Part shown: one piece after another, positions 53,463 to 63,755 of the stretch
Numbering within the stretch: position 1 is the first letter of the stretch
How the letters are laid out: the number at the start of each line of letters is the position of its first letter
Origin: Ectothiorhodospiraceae bacterium
Lineage (GTDB): Bacteria; Pseudomonadota; Gammaproteobacteria; Nitrococcales; Aquisalimonadaceae
Direction: 5' to 3'
Assembly (NCBI GenBank): GCA_020831845.1
Contig: JAFIFV010000129.1
Location: 1-64,000, forward strand
DNA length: 64,000 nucleotides
Program-made: the position numbers and the translations under genes
Notes under the pieces: model-generated
The model's input: the letters and a program-made list of their open reading frames with translations, nothing else
Database searches by the model: none
Told to the model about the DNA's origin: nothing

Positions 53463-54611
53463 TCAACACAGCACATCCTCCAGGGCGGACAGCAGGCGAT
53501 CCACCTGGGTTTCATCGTGCTCCGCGCACAGCGTCACGCGGAGCCTGGCGCTCCCCTGCGGTACCGTGGGCGGGCGGATCGCAGTCACGAGAAAACCCCG
53601 GCGCTCCAGCGCCTGACTGGCATCCACCGCCCGTGCGGCGTCGCCGAGGATGATGGGCTGTATCGGGGTCTGCGACGGCATCAGCTGCAGCCCCAGGCTC
53701 AAGGCGCCGTGCCGGAATTGCGCCACAAGCGCCTCGAGATGGCGTCGGCGCCAGTCCTCGGCCTGCACCAGGCGCAGGCTTGCCAGGGTCGCGCTGGCAA
53801 CCGCGGGCGGGGGGGCGGTAGTGAAGACAAAGGTCCGCGCGCGCTGCAGCAGCCATTCAATCCATGCCTCCGGGCCCGCAACGAAAGCACCGAAGGTGCC
53901 GAACGCCTTGCCGAGCGTTCCCACCAGCAGCGGCACCTGCTCCTGGCTCAGGCCGGCAGCTGCGACGGACCCGCGACCGCCAGGCCCCATCACCCCGATA
54001 CCGTGGGCGTCGTCCACCATCAGCGCCGCGCCATGCCCCGCGCACAGCGCGGCCAGCTCCGGCAGTGGCGCGATATCGCCATCCATGCTGAACAATCCGT
54101 CGGTAACTACCAGCTTGCGTCGCGCGGGCCGCTGGAGTTGCTCGCCCAGCGTTTCCAGATCGCCGTGCGGATAGCGCTCGAAGGGCGCACGACACAGCCA
54201 GCCGCCGTCCAGCAGCGACGCATGGTTGAGCCTGTCCTGCAGCACCAGATCCTCGGGCATCATCAGGCTGGCGATGGTACCGACATTGGCCATGTAACCG
54301 GTGGAGAACAGCAGCGACCGATCCCGCCCCAGCCACGTCGCCAGCTCCTGCTCCAGCACGTCATGAACCGGGCGGTGACCGGTAATCAGGTGCGCCGCAC
54401 CGCTGCCCACGCCGTACGTGTCAACGCCCTGCCGGAACGCCTCGCGGATGGCGGGATGGCCGGACAGACCCAGGTAGTCGTTGCTGCAGAAGACCAGCAA
54501 TTCGCGGCCCCGGCATGTGGCGGTCACCGGGCCGGTCGGCTCCAGTGGTCGCGTCTGCCGCCAGAGACCGGCGTCGCGCAAGGCCTCCAGTTCCGAAGCA
54601 ATATCCCACAT
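53463..54611 (-). CDS. bioF: 8-amino-7-oxononanoate synthase
   Basis: A 382-residue PLP enzyme joining pimeloyl-ACP and alanine. The PLP Lys is Lys235 in VGTLGKAFG; DDAHGIGVMG (200-209) holds the ring-contact Asp; FCSNDYLGL (41-49) is typical of the family. Lies 3 nt after bioB and 21 nt before bioC, in one operon. Confidence 0.96.
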   Translation of the reverse strand: MWDIASELEALRDAGLWRQTRPLEPTGPVTATCRGRELLVFCSNDYLGLSGHPAIREAFRQGVDTYGVGSGAAHLITGHRPVHDVLEQELATWLGRDRSLLFSTGYMANVGTIASLMMPEDLVLQDRLNHASLLDGGWLCRAPFERYPHGDLETLGEQLQRPARRKLVVTDGLFSMDGDIAPLPELAALCAGHGAALMVDDAHGIGVMGPGGRGSVAAAGLSQEQVPLLVGTLGKAFGTFGAFVAGPEAWIEWLLQRARTFVFTTAPPPAVASATLASLRLVQAEDWRRRHLEALVAQFRHGALSLGLQLMPSQTPIQPIILGDAARAVDASQALERRGFLVTAIRPPTVPQGSARLRVTLCAEHDETQVDRLLSALEDVLC

Positions 54612-54614
54612 GAC

Positions 54615-55622
54615 TCAGGCCTGGGCCGCCTGCTGCGGCTCCGCCGGTGCGGCGGCGCACTTCTCGCCCTCGAAGCTGAGCCCCAGGCGGCGGAACAGCG
54701 CGCGGTCGTTGTCGACGTCGGGGTTTCCGGTGGTGAGCAGTTTCTCTCCGTAGAAGATGCTGTTGGCGCCTGCCAGGAAACACAAAGCCTGGGTCTCATC
54801 GGCCATTTCGGTACGGCCGGCGGACAGGCGCACATGAGACCGCGGCATGAGTATGCGGGCTACCGCGATCGTGCGTACGAAATCGATCGGATCCACCTGC
54901 TCCACGCCAGCCAGCGGCGTACCAGCCACCTGTACCAACTGATTGATGGGCACGCTCTGAGGATGCTCAGGCAGGTTGGCCAGGGTGCGCAGCATGGAGG
55001 CCCGGTCCTCGGTGCTCTCCCCCATCCCCACGATGCCCCCGCAACAGACATTCATGCCGGCGTCGCGCACACGCTCCAGCGTGTCCAGGCGGTCCTGGTA
55101 GCTTCGCGTGGTGATGATCTCGCCGTAGAACTCCTCGGAGGTGTCCAGGTTGTGGTTGTAGTAATCCAGGCCAGCCTCTTTCAGGGTGCGGGTCTGCTCA
55201 TCGTCCAGCATGCCCAGCGTGGCACAGGTTTCCAGCCCCATGGCCTTGACCTGACTGATCATTTCCGCCACGCGCACCAGATCCTTGCCCTTCGGGCTGC
55301 GCCAGGCGGCGCCCATGCAGAAGCGGGTCGCTCCAGCGTCCTTCGCCTTGCCGGCCGCATCGAGCACACGCTCCAGCTCCATCAGTGCCTCTCGCTCGAC
55401 GCCGGTGTCATAGCGGACACTCTGCGGACAGTACTTGCAGTCCTCCGGGCAGGCGCCGGTCTTGATGGACAGCAGCGTACTCACCTGCACGGCGTTGGGA
55501 TCGTGATAGCGGCGATGAACGGTCTGCGCCCGGAACATCAGGTCGTTGAAGGGCAAATCGAACAAGGCCTGGACTTCCTCCAGGCGCCAGTCGTGGCGAA
55601 TGGCCTGATCGTGCTGCGACAT
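54615..55622 (-). CDS. bioB: Biotin synthase
   Basis: A 335-residue radical-SAM enzyme inserting sulfur into dethiobiotin. The radical-SAM cluster is C58xxxC62xxC65 ([13 protein letters not shown]); downstream Cys residues for the [2Fe-2S] cluster lie in [15 protein letters not shown] and NVCCGG, and the conserved Arg is in [11 protein letters not shown] at 55622 has GGAGT 6 nt before. First gene of the operon, behind a BirA-type operator. Confidence 0.97.
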   Translation of the reverse strand: MSQHDQAIRHDWRLEEVQALFDLPFNDLMFRAQTVHRRYHDPNAVQVSTLLSIKTGACPEDCKYCPQSVRYDTGVEREALMELERVLDAAGKAKDAGATRFCMGAAWRSPKGKDLVRVAEMISQVKAMGLETCATLGMLDDEQTRTLKEAGLDYYNHNLDTSEEFYGEIITTRSYQDRLDTLERVRDAGMNVCCGGIVGMGESTEDRASMLRTLANLPEHPQSVPINQLVQVAGTPLAGVEQVDPIDFVRTIAVARILMPRSHVRLSAGRTEMADETQALCFLAGANSIFYGEKLLTTGNPDVDNDRALFRRLGLSFEGEKCAAAPAEPQQAAQA

Positions 55623-55658
55623 AATCGACTCCAATGCGATAAGCTGGACGTTCCACGG

Positions 55659-55686
55659 ATGGTATATGGCAGAGGGACGCTGTCAA
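55659..55686 (-). promoter_or_regulatory. bioB promoter overlapping the BirA operator
   Basis: On the minus strand a consensus -35 TTGACA (55681-55686) is followed after 16 nt by TACCAT (55659-55664). Start would be near 55652, giving a short leader before bioB. The -35 lies within the right operator half, so bound BirA would block it. Confidence 0.65.
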
Positions 55687-55712
55687 CTTTCAATGAAGAT
55701 TTCAGTTTACAA
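55680..55712 (-). promoter_or_regulatory. BirA (biotin repressor) operator
   Basis: Minus strand reads TTGTAAACT, 15 nt, AGTTGACAG. This fits the known gammaproteobacterial BirA site (TTGTAAACC, 14-16 nt, GGTTTACAA). It lies in the divergent gap between bioB and comF and overlaps the bioB -35. The comF ATG at 55693 falls inside the operator. Confidence 0.8.
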
Positions 55713-56442
55713 CCCCCCGCCGAAAGGAGCCCTCCGGCACCTGCTCGGCCAGTATCTGCGCCCGATTCCGGCCATCTGCCGCGCCTGTGGCGATCCGGGC
55801 ATCGGGGGACTGGATATCTGTGCCAGTTGCTACCGCCACCTTCCGCGCAACCGTCGCGGCTGTGTCCGCTGCGCGGAACCGTTGCCCGCGGCGGGGGCAC
55901 TGTGCGCACGGTGCCAGCAACACCTGCCGGCCTTCGACCAGGTGCTTGCGCCGTGGCACTACCAGCCACCGATGGACTGGCTGGCCCAGGAACTCAAGTT
56001 CAGGCACCGCCTTGCCTCGGGACGACTGCTCGGGGAACTGCTGGGACGCTGGCTGCAGCGAGAAGGGGCGGTCGCCGACGTGATCATACCCATGCCGCTG
56101 CACGGATCCCGTCTTCGCGAACGTGGCTTCAATCAGGCCACCGAGCTGGCAACGCCGATTGCAGCCCGGCTCGGCATCCCCCTGGATCGCGCCGCCCTGC
56201 AACGCGTCCGTGCTACCGCCGCGCAGACCTCCCTGCCGCTGAGGGAGCGCAAGCGCAACCTGCGGCGAGCCTTTCGCTGCGAGTGCCGGTTGGACGGTCT
56301 GCGGATCGCACTGGTGGACGATGTCGTAACCACGGGCAGCACCGCCGACGCTGCGGCAGCCACTCTGAAACGCGCCGGGGCCACGGAGGTGCACCTCTGG
56401 GCCGTCTGCCGGGCAGCGCGGGGCGGCGGCTCCCATACGTGA
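55693..56442 (+). CDS. ComF family phosphoribosyltransferase-like protein
   Basis: About 249 residues. An N-terminal zinc-ribbon-like region has Cys pairs (CRACGDPG, CASC, CVRCAEPL, CARC); the C-terminal PRTase domain carries LRERGFNQA and the PRPP motif VDDVVTTGST. ComF proteins aid DNA uptake in competent bacteria; GntX in E. coli is a homologue. The start is doubtful: the ATG at 55693 has no ribosome site and lies in the BirA operator; ATG at 55666 is also in frame. Confidence 0.85.
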   Translation: MKISVYNPPPKGALRHLLGQYLRPIPAICRACGDPGIGGLDICASCYRHLPRNRRGCVRCAEPLPAAGALCARCQQHLPAFDQVLAPWHYQPPMDWLAQELKFRHRLASGRLLGELLGRWLQREGAVADVIIPMPLHGSRLRERGFNQATELATPIAARLGIPLDRAALQRVRATAAQTSLPLRERKRNLRRAFRCECRLDGLRIALVDDVVTTGSTADAAAATLKRAGATEVHLWAVCRAARGGGSHT

Positions 56443-56565
56443 GCGCATGGCGGCGGGAACCTGAAATCGCTACTATGAGTCTCCGGTAGACTGACGAGGC
56501 AGGGCCGGCGTGTTCGTGCCGGCGCTTCCCGTCGAGCGTTATCCATAACAGGCAGGAGGAGCCCA

Positions 56566-58197
<1,632 letters not shown>

Positions 58198-58207
58198 CCA
58201 GCCGTAT

Positions 58208-58244
58208 CCCGCCCGGTGCGCGCCGCTGCACCGGGCGGGCCGTT
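58208..58244 (+). terminator. Hairpin terminator after the acyl-CoA ligase gene
   Basis: A 12-bp stem CCCGCCCGGTGC/GCACCGGGCGGG (58208-58219 and 58228-58239) with an 8-nt loop starts 10 nt after the stop. Only three T residues follow shortly, so termination may be partial. Confidence 0.6.
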
Positions 58245-58450
58245 TCGCGCAAGGCGTGCACTGTTCGAGTGCACCGCCCATTCCCCGCGCACCAGTGAGA
58301 TCCATCTGGTAACGTGCCGCACCGTATCGACCCCGGAGTCTTTACACACCGCCTGGCCTGGCACCGAACATGCACGGTGGCCGACGCCACAACATCTACA
58401 ATACCTTGCGCGCCCGGCCGCCGGCGCGCGCCGTACAAAAGGGTGAATGC

Positions 58451-59755
58451 ATGGATCGTTTCTTTGGGCTGACCGAAATGGGGACCAACTGGCGGCGGGA
58501 AGTCGTCGCCGGCCTGACCACGTTCCTGGCGATGGCATATATCCTGTTCGTCAACGCCTCCATACTGGCCGACGCCGGCATGGATGCCGATGCGGTGTTC
58601 GTCGCTACCGCACTGGCCTCTGCCCTCGCCTGCCTGATCATGGGCCTGTGGGCCAACTACCCGATAGCGCTGGCACCCGGCATGGGGCTGAACGCCTTTT
58701 TCGCCTATACCGTGGTCATCGGACTGGGCATCCCCTGGGAGACCGCTCTGGCCGGCGTGCTGGTTTCCGGCCTGCTTTTCCTGCTGCTGACCGTGGTGAA
58801 GGTGCGCGAGAAGATCATCAACGCCATTCCACTGCAGCTGAAAATGGCGGCCGGGGCCGGCATCGGCCTGTTCATCGCCTTCATCGGCCTGAAGAATGCC
58901 GGGCTCGTGGTCGGTTACGAGCCGACCTTGGTCACCCTGGGCGAGCTGGGCACTGCCGGACCGATGCTGGCCATCTTCGGCATCGTACTGACCGCGTTCT
59001 TCCTGGTTCGCGGGTTCAACGGCGCCATCTTCTACGGCATGGTGGGCACCGCGGTCGCCGGCATGCTGGTAGGCATCGTCGCGGTACCGGGCGCCGTCGT
59101 CGCCGCCATCCCCAGCCTGGCTCCCACCTTCGGGCAAGCCATCATCAACCTGCCCGAGGTGCTGACCTCGCCTTCGCTGTGGGTGGTGGTGCTGACCTTC
59201 CTGTTCGTCGACATTTTCGACACTGCGGGCACGCTGATGGCAGTGGCGCACCAGGGCGGCTTCCTGAAGGACAACAAGCTGCCGCGCGCCAGTCGCGCGC
59301 TGGGCGCGGACTCCTCGGCGACCGTCATCGGGGCGGTGCTGGGCACATCCACCACCACTTCCTATATCGAATCGGCCTCCGGGGTCGCCGCCGGCGGACG
59401 CACCGGCCTGACGGCGGTCGTGGTGGCAGGGCTGTTCCTGGTCTCGCTGTTCTTCTCTCCGCTGCTGGTGATGTTCCTGGACCACCCGGAGCTCACCGCG
59501 CCGGCGCTGATCATCGTCGGCGTACTGATGGCCTCGGCGCTGGGCAATATTGAATGGAAGAAACCGGAGTACGCCATACCCGCCTTCGTCACAGTCATCG
59601 CCATGCCGCTGACCTTCAGCATCGCCCACGGCATCGCCCTGGGCTTCCTGCTCTACCCGCTGACCAAGGTGTTCAAGGGTGAGTGGCGCGACGTCCATCC
59701 GTTGATGTACGTGCTGTTCGTGGTATTCCTGCTGTATTTCATGTGGGGGCTATAG
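58451..59755 (+). CDS. NCS2 (AzgA-type) purine permease
   Basis: A 434-residue transporter with about 12-14 helices. Motifs of AzgA-type permeases are present: AGLTTFLAMAYILFVN near the start, ALAPGMGLNAFFAYTVV, FVDIFDTAGTLMAVA and GTSTTTSYIESASGVAAGGR. Likely imports adenine, guanine or hypoxanthine with protons. AGGGTG precedes the chosen ATG; the upstream open frame has no ribosome site. No purine riboswitch was recognised in the 253-bp gap before it. Confidence 0.92.
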   Translation: MDRFFGLTEMGTNWRREVVAGLTTFLAMAYILFVNASILADAGMDADAVFVATALASALACLIMGLWANYPIALAPGMGLNAFFAYTVVIGLGIPWETALAGVLVSGLLFLLLTVVKVREKIINAIPLQLKMAAGAGIGLFIAFIGLKNAGLVVGYEPTLVTLGELGTAGPMLAIFGIVLTAFFLVRGFNGAIFYGMVGTAVAGMLVGIVAVPGAVVAAIPSLAPTFGQAIINLPEVLTSPSLWVVVLTFLFVDIFDTAGTLMAVAHQGGFLKDNKLPRASRALGADSSATVIGAVLGTSTTTSYIESASGVAAGGRTGLTAVVVAGLFLVSLFFSPLLVMFLDHPELTAPALIIVGVLMASALGNIEWKKPEYAIPAFVTVIAMPLTFSIAHGIALGFLLYPLTKVFKGEWRDVHPLMYVLFVVFLLYFMWGL

Positions 59756-60680
59756 CTGCCTGGACCGACGTCCTGCGGCGGCATTCCCGCTCCAGGACGT
59801 CGGCGAGTTCCCGCACCGCCGGCCCGGCGCCGTCCCTGTCGGCCAGTATCAGATAAAGCTGATGCGACCGGCTCGAACCACCGTCGCGGATGGGCAACGG
59901 CTTCAGCAAGCCCGAATCCAGTTCCTCGCGGATGTGCGGCACTGGCAACCAGGCGAACCCAAGGCCCCGGCGAATCGCCTCGATCGACGTTTTCAGGTGA
60001 GAGACGGTCCAGCGCTGCTCGGCCCCCAGCCAGCCGGCATCCTGCCGGCGACTCAGGCCGGAATCCCGCACCACCAGTTGGCGGGAGGTTTTGAGATCCT
60101 GGACCGTGACCTCGCGGCCCAGCCGGTGCAAGGGATGATCATGATGGGCAACCGCCAGAAATTCCACCATCATCAGCGGCTTGCCGAGGAAACCGGGCGG
60201 CACCCGACCGCTGACCACCAGGTCCACCTGCCCTCCGAACAGGGCCTCGTCCGTTCCTGACAGCACCGACTCGATCAGTTCCAGCCGGACTTCCCGGCCA
60301 TCTCCGCTGCAACTGTCGGTGAATTGCTGCATGGCGGCGAACAGCACATCGGTGGGAAAAATGATCTCCACCGCCAGCCGCAATTCGGAATCCCAGCCTT
60401 GGGCCAGGCTGGCCGCCAGCTTCTCCACCGCCAGGGCCTCATCCACCAGCGCCCGCGATCGGCGCAGCAGCACCGCGCCCGCTTCCGTCAGCTCCGCCTT
60501 GCGCCCGACCAGGCGCAACAGCTTCACCGGCAGTTGCTCCTGCAGCCTGGCCACGCTGTAGCTCACGGAGGACTGGCTGCGGTTGAGCTGCTCGGCGGCC
60601 CGGGAGAAGCTGCCGGCCTCCACCACAGCCTGCAACACGCGCCATTGCTCCAGGGTAACGCGGGGCATGTGGGTGGTCAT
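59739..60680 (-). CDS. LysR family transcriptional regulator
   Basis: A 313-residue LysR regulator. The helix-turn-helix covers about 8-65 (LQAVVEAGSFSRAAEQLNRS, SVSYSVARLQEQLPVKL), and the effector domain 90-300. It is divergent from azoR, with T-N11-A-type sites in the shared gap, so it most likely controls azoR. Its end overlaps the purine permease gene by 17 bp. ATG at 60680 chosen over an adjacent TTG. Confidence 0.93.
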   Translation of the reverse strand: MTTHMPRVTLEQWRVLQAVVEAGSFSRAAEQLNRSQSSVSYSVARLQEQLPVKLLRLVGRKAELTEAGAVLLRRSRALVDEALAVEKLAASLAQGWDSELRLAVEIIFPTDVLFAAMQQFTDSCSGDGREVRLELIESVLSGTDEALFGGQVDLVVSGRVPPGFLGKPLMMVEFLAVAHHDHPLHRLGREVTVQDLKTSRQLVVRDSGLSRRQDAGWLGAEQRWTVSHLKTSIEAIRRGLGFAWLPVPHIREELDSGLLKPLPIRDGGSSRSHQLYLILADRDGAGPAVRELADVLERECRRRTSVQAAIAPT

Positions 60681-60725
60681 CAATCAGATTCCTCGATCAT
60701 GAAAACCATAAATTTAAACCCATTC

Positions 60726-60752
60726 ATCGCCAATAGCGATGTAACGTACATC
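60726..60752. promoter_or_regulatory. Two adjacent LysR-type inverted repeats
   Basis: ATCGC-N5-GCGAT (60726-60740) contains a T-N11-A core and is followed at once by GATGT-N5-ACATC (60738-60752). They lie midway in the 104-bp gap between the divergent LysR and azoR genes, the expected place for a LysR recognition and activation site. Confidence 0.55.
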
Positions 60753-60784
60753 CCATCGTTCACTTCAAGTCGGGAGAACAGACC

Positions 60785-61390
60785 ATGACCAAACTACTCC
60801 AGATCAACAGCAGCGTATTTTCCGACCAGGGCGTCTCCAGCCAGCTTGCGGATGCGTTCGTGGCTGAGTTCCGGCGCCAGGACCCGCAAACCCAGGTCAT
60901 CCGGCGCGACCTGGCCAGCGAACCGGTACCGCATCTGGACGGCGAGCGACTGAACGCACTGATGACGCCGGAAAGCGACCGCTCCGCAACCCAGCAGAAC
61001 CTCGTACGCCAAGCCGACGATCTGATTCGGGAGATCCAGGATGCGGACGTACTGGTGCTGGGAGCACCGATGTACAACTTCGCCGTGCCTTCGCAGCTCA
61101 AGAGCTGGTTCGACATGATCGCACGGGCCGGCACCACATTCCGCTACACCGAAGAAGGCTCAGAGGGCTTGCTCCAGGGAAAGCGCGCCTATGTCTTCAC
61201 CAGCCGGGGCGGCGTGCACCGCGAGCAGCCCAGCGACACCATCGTTCCCTTCCTGCGCCAGATGCTGTCACTGGTGGGCATTGACCAGGTGGAATTCGTC
61301 TATGCGGAGGGCTTGAATATGGGGCAGGAACCACGCGAGCAGGGCATGAACGAGGCGCGACGCCAGATCGACCAATTGCTGGTCGCCTGA
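60785..61390 (+). CDS. azoR: FMN-dependent NADH-azoreductase
   Basis: A 201-residue flavodoxin-like quinone/azo reductase of the AzoR family. FMN-site phrases are QINSSVFSDQGVSSQL near the start, APMYNFAVPSQLKSWFD (about 95-111) and FTSRGGVH (about 138-145). AzoR proteins reduce quinones and protect from thiol and electrophile stress. GGGAGAACAG precedes the ATG. Divergent from its likely LysR regulator; followed by a pirin gene 67 nt later. Confidence 0.94.
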   Translation: MTKLLQINSSVFSDQGVSSQLADAFVAEFRRQDPQTQVIRRDLASEPVPHLDGERLNALMTPESDRSATQQNLVRQADDLIREIQDADVLVLGAPMYNFAVPSQLKSWFDMIARAGTTFRYTEEGSEGLLQGKRAYVFTSRGGVHREQPSDTIVPFLRQMLSLVGIDQVEFVYAEGLNMGQEPREQGMNEARRQIDQLLVA

Positions 61391-61457
61391 GGCCATCCCT
61401 GCCATCCCACAGCATTCCGGCCGGCTATGGCGGACCGGCCCCTGCCAGGAGGCAATC

Positions 61458-62300
61458 ATGGGCGAACGACGCATACGTCAGATGATCGAAGGACAGCCGG
61501 CCTCGGACGGGGCCGGCGTGAAGCTCAACCGGGTGATCAGCTTCCAGCGGGAACTGGACCCCTTCCTGATGCTGGACGAGTTCAACACGGAACAGGCCAG
61601 TGACTATATCGCCGGCTTTCCGTCCCATCCGCATCGTGGCTTCGAGACCGTGACCTACATGATCGACGGCCGCATGCTGCACCAGGACCACCTGGGCAAC
61701 CAGGGCCTGCTGGTCAGCGGCGGCGTGCAGTGGATGACCGCGGGGCGCGGCATCATTCATTCCGAGATGCCGCAGCAGGAGGAAGGTCGCATGCGTGGCT
61801 TCCAACTGTGGATCAACCTGCCGGCAGCGGAAAAGATGAAACCGGCGGGTTATCGGGACATCGGGCCCGAGGAGATCCCGGTGATCCACGCCGACGGCGC
61901 CACGATCAAGGTGGTCGCCGGTGAATTCCGCCACGGCGATACCGTAACCCGCGGAGCGGTGTCCGGCGTGAGTACCGACCCGCTGTTCGTCGATGTCGCG
62001 CTGGCAGGAGACTCCCGGCTGGAGATTCCGGTCAGCAACGGCTATTCGGCGGTGGTCTACGTTTTCGAGGGCGAACTCGGGATCGGCGGCACCACGGTTC
62101 GCAAGGGTCGGCTTGCGGTCCTCGGGGACGGCGACAGCATCACGCTGGAGGCCGGCACCCTGGCCGGCAGGGCGCTGGTGCTCACCGCACGGCCACTGCG
62201 GGAGCCGGTGGCGCATTATGGACCCTTCGTGATGAATACCGTGGATGAGATCCAGCAGGCCATCCGGGATTACCAGAACGGTCGTCTGACCGCTGCCTGA
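61458..62300 (+). CDS. Pirin family protein
   Basis: A 280-residue bicupin. Metal ligands of pirin are present: His57 and His59 (FPSHPHRGFETV), His101 and Glu103 (IIHSEMP). Bacterial pirins often act as quercetin 2,3-dioxygenases or redox sensors. CAGGAGGCAATC precedes the ATG. Position behind azoR suggests co-expression in electrophile or quinone stress. Confidence 0.93.
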   Translation: MGERRIRQMIEGQPASDGAGVKLNRVISFQRELDPFLMLDEFNTEQASDYIAGFPSHPHRGFETVTYMIDGRMLHQDHLGNQGLLVSGGVQWMTAGRGIIHSEMPQQEEGRMRGFQLWINLPAAEKMKPAGYRDIGPEEIPVIHADGATIKVVAGEFRHGDTVTRGAVSGVSTDPLFVDVALAGDSRLEIPVSNGYSAVVYVFEGELGIGGTTVRKGRLAVLGDGDSITLEAGTLAGRALVLTARPLREPVAHYGPFVMNTVDEIQQAIRDYQNGRLTAA

Positions 62301-62323
62301 CCCCGGCGCTGTGCGGCAACGAG

Positions 62324-62353
62324 CTACCGCGTTACCGGCTGGTGACGCGGTAG
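62324..62353. terminator. Hairpin between convergent pirin and TraB/GumN genes
   Basis: CTACCGCGT (62324-62332) and ACGCGGTAG (62345-62353) are exact inverted repeats with a 12-nt middle. It covers the stop codon of the minus-strand gene. There is no T-tract, so a terminator role is tentative. Confidence 0.35.
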
Positions 62354-63213
62354 CCGCGCGACCGCAGCAGTTCCACCAACCCGTCTTCGCCGGTCAGATG
62401 CAAGGCGCCGATGGCCACGAAGGCTGTTTCGCCGTCTTCCAGTATCCGTTCCAGCTTCGGCACCCAGCGCGCATGCCGGTCCACGATTATGGCCTGGTAG
62501 ATGGCCTCGTCCGCCCTGATCCATTGTTCGGCCATGCCCTCCACTCGCGCCAGTTCGCCGGACTGCCAGGCGGCCAGCAGATCGTCGAATTCGGCTTCCA
62601 GCCGCTGCATTTCCGCCAGGCTTTCCTCCAGCATGCGGATCTGCGAGCGTTCCGGCAGATCCGCCAGCGCGGAAAGCTGGGCGTCCGCGGTTTCCAGCGC
62701 CCGGAAGCGGACGCCCAGCTTGCGCGCCTCCTCCGCCAGATACAGGTCCACCCCCTGATCGGGGGTGACACCCAAGCTGGCCAGTTCCGCCATGGTCAGC
62801 GTCAACCCCGCCAGCCATGGACGCATCCGGTCCAGCATGGCCGTTGGCAGGCCGTGTCGCCGGGCCAGTTGCTGAATCTGATCCCAGACCTCCGGCGAGA
62901 CCCGGCTGCGCAGCCCCTCGCCGGAGAGATACATGCCCCGCTGCATGGTCAGCGCCCCCAGCGACGCCGGATCCAGCTCCTGCAGATCCAGCTCCAGCAC
63001 CAGTGCGTCACTGGCGGCCAGCGCATTCATGATGCGGTCCGGCAACGGCAGTACATCCGGTGGCAGCGCATGCACAGTGCCGAACAGGTACAAGCGGCCG
63101 TGCTCGCCGTCCACCTGGTAGAGCGCCGGTTCGGCAAAAGCCGGCTTCAGCAGCACCAGCACCGTCAGGCAGAGGGCGGCCAGCAGCGGCTGCCGGGCAA
63201 AGCGATGTCTCAT
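62332..63213 (-). CDS. Exported TraB/GumN family protein
   Basis: A 293-residue protein with a signal peptide (about 1-27, ending KPAFA). Its TraB/GumN domain has LFGTVHALP (about 43-51), LVLELDL, and the closing AFVAIGALHLTGEDGLVELL. The family is related to Tiki-type predicted metalloproteases; function unknown in bacteria. This is the second TraB-domain protein in the window, but it is periplasmic and lacks the membrane half of the first. It lies 3 nt after the thioesterase gene. Confidence 0.88.
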   Translation of the reverse strand: MRHRFARQPLLAALCLTVLVLLKPAFAEPALYQVDGEHGRLYLFGTVHALPPDVLPLPDRIMNALAASDALVLELDLQELDPASLGALTMQRGMYLSGEGLRSRVSPEVWDQIQQLARRHGLPTAMLDRMRPWLAGLTLTMAELASLGVTPDQGVDLYLAEEARKLGVRFRALETADAQLSALADLPERSQIRMLEESLAEMQRLEAEFDDLLAAWQSGELARVEGMAEQWIRADEAIYQAIIVDRHARWVPKLERILEDGETAFVAIGALHLTGEDGLVELLRSRGYRVTSR

Positions 63214-63216
63214 CCC

Positions 63217-63657
63217 CTAACCCTCCACCAGCAATCGCTGGAGGGCGGCGCGGACGCCCTCCGGGATCGGCACCGAGGCGTTCTGCCTGCGGTCGACGAA
63301 CACATGAATGAACTGGCCAAAGGCGCAGATTTCCGCATCCCCTTCCAGAAAGATCCCGACGCCGTACTGCACCGAGCTGGTGCCCAGCCGGTCGACACGC
63401 AGCCCGGCTTCAATGCGATCCGGAAAGGCAAGCCCCCGGCGGTAGGTGCAGCTGGAGCTGACCACATAGCCCACGATGCTCCCTTCATGGATATCCAGCC
63501 CGCCCTGTTCGATCAGGTAGGTGTTCACCACCGTGTCGAAATAGGAGTAGTAAGTGACGTTATTGACGTGCCCGTAGAGGTCGTTGTCCATCCACCGGGT
63601 GGTGATGGGCTGGAAGATGCGGTAATCCTCTCGCTGCGGGGTCTGCTGCTCGGTCAT
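63217..63657 (-). CDS. Hotdog-fold acyl-CoA thioesterase
   Basis: A 146-residue thioesterase of the 4-hydroxybenzoyl-CoA thioesterase/YbgC group. Active-site phrase RWMDNDLYGHVNNVTYYSY (about 21-39) with Asp26 as probable catalytic residue; RGLAFPDRIEAGLRV follows. It hydrolyses an acyl-CoA of unknown chain. Encoded 98 nt after the amidase fragment and directly before the TraB/GumN gene on the same strand. Confidence 0.9.
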   Translation of the reverse strand: MTEQQTPQREDYRIFQPITTRWMDNDLYGHVNNVTYYSYFDTVVNTYLIEQGGLDIHEGSIVGYVVSSSCTYRRGLAFPDRIEAGLRVDRLGTSSVQYGVGIFLEGDAEICAFGQFIHVFVDRRQNASVPIPEGVRAALQRLLVEG

Positions 63658-63755
63658 GGTGCGGCGGTTCTCCGTGTCAATGGCTGGCTTCCGCTGGAGG
63701 CGGCTGAAGCGTTGCAGCCCCCCCGGAAAGCGCCAGGCTTTCGGCCAGCACTTCC

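Noticed and set aside
53517-56489. 990-codon plus-strand frame opposite bioF-bioB
   Set aside because: Low-complexity antisense translation across several real genes; only its part after 55693 is near a true plus-strand gene (comF), which is in another frame.
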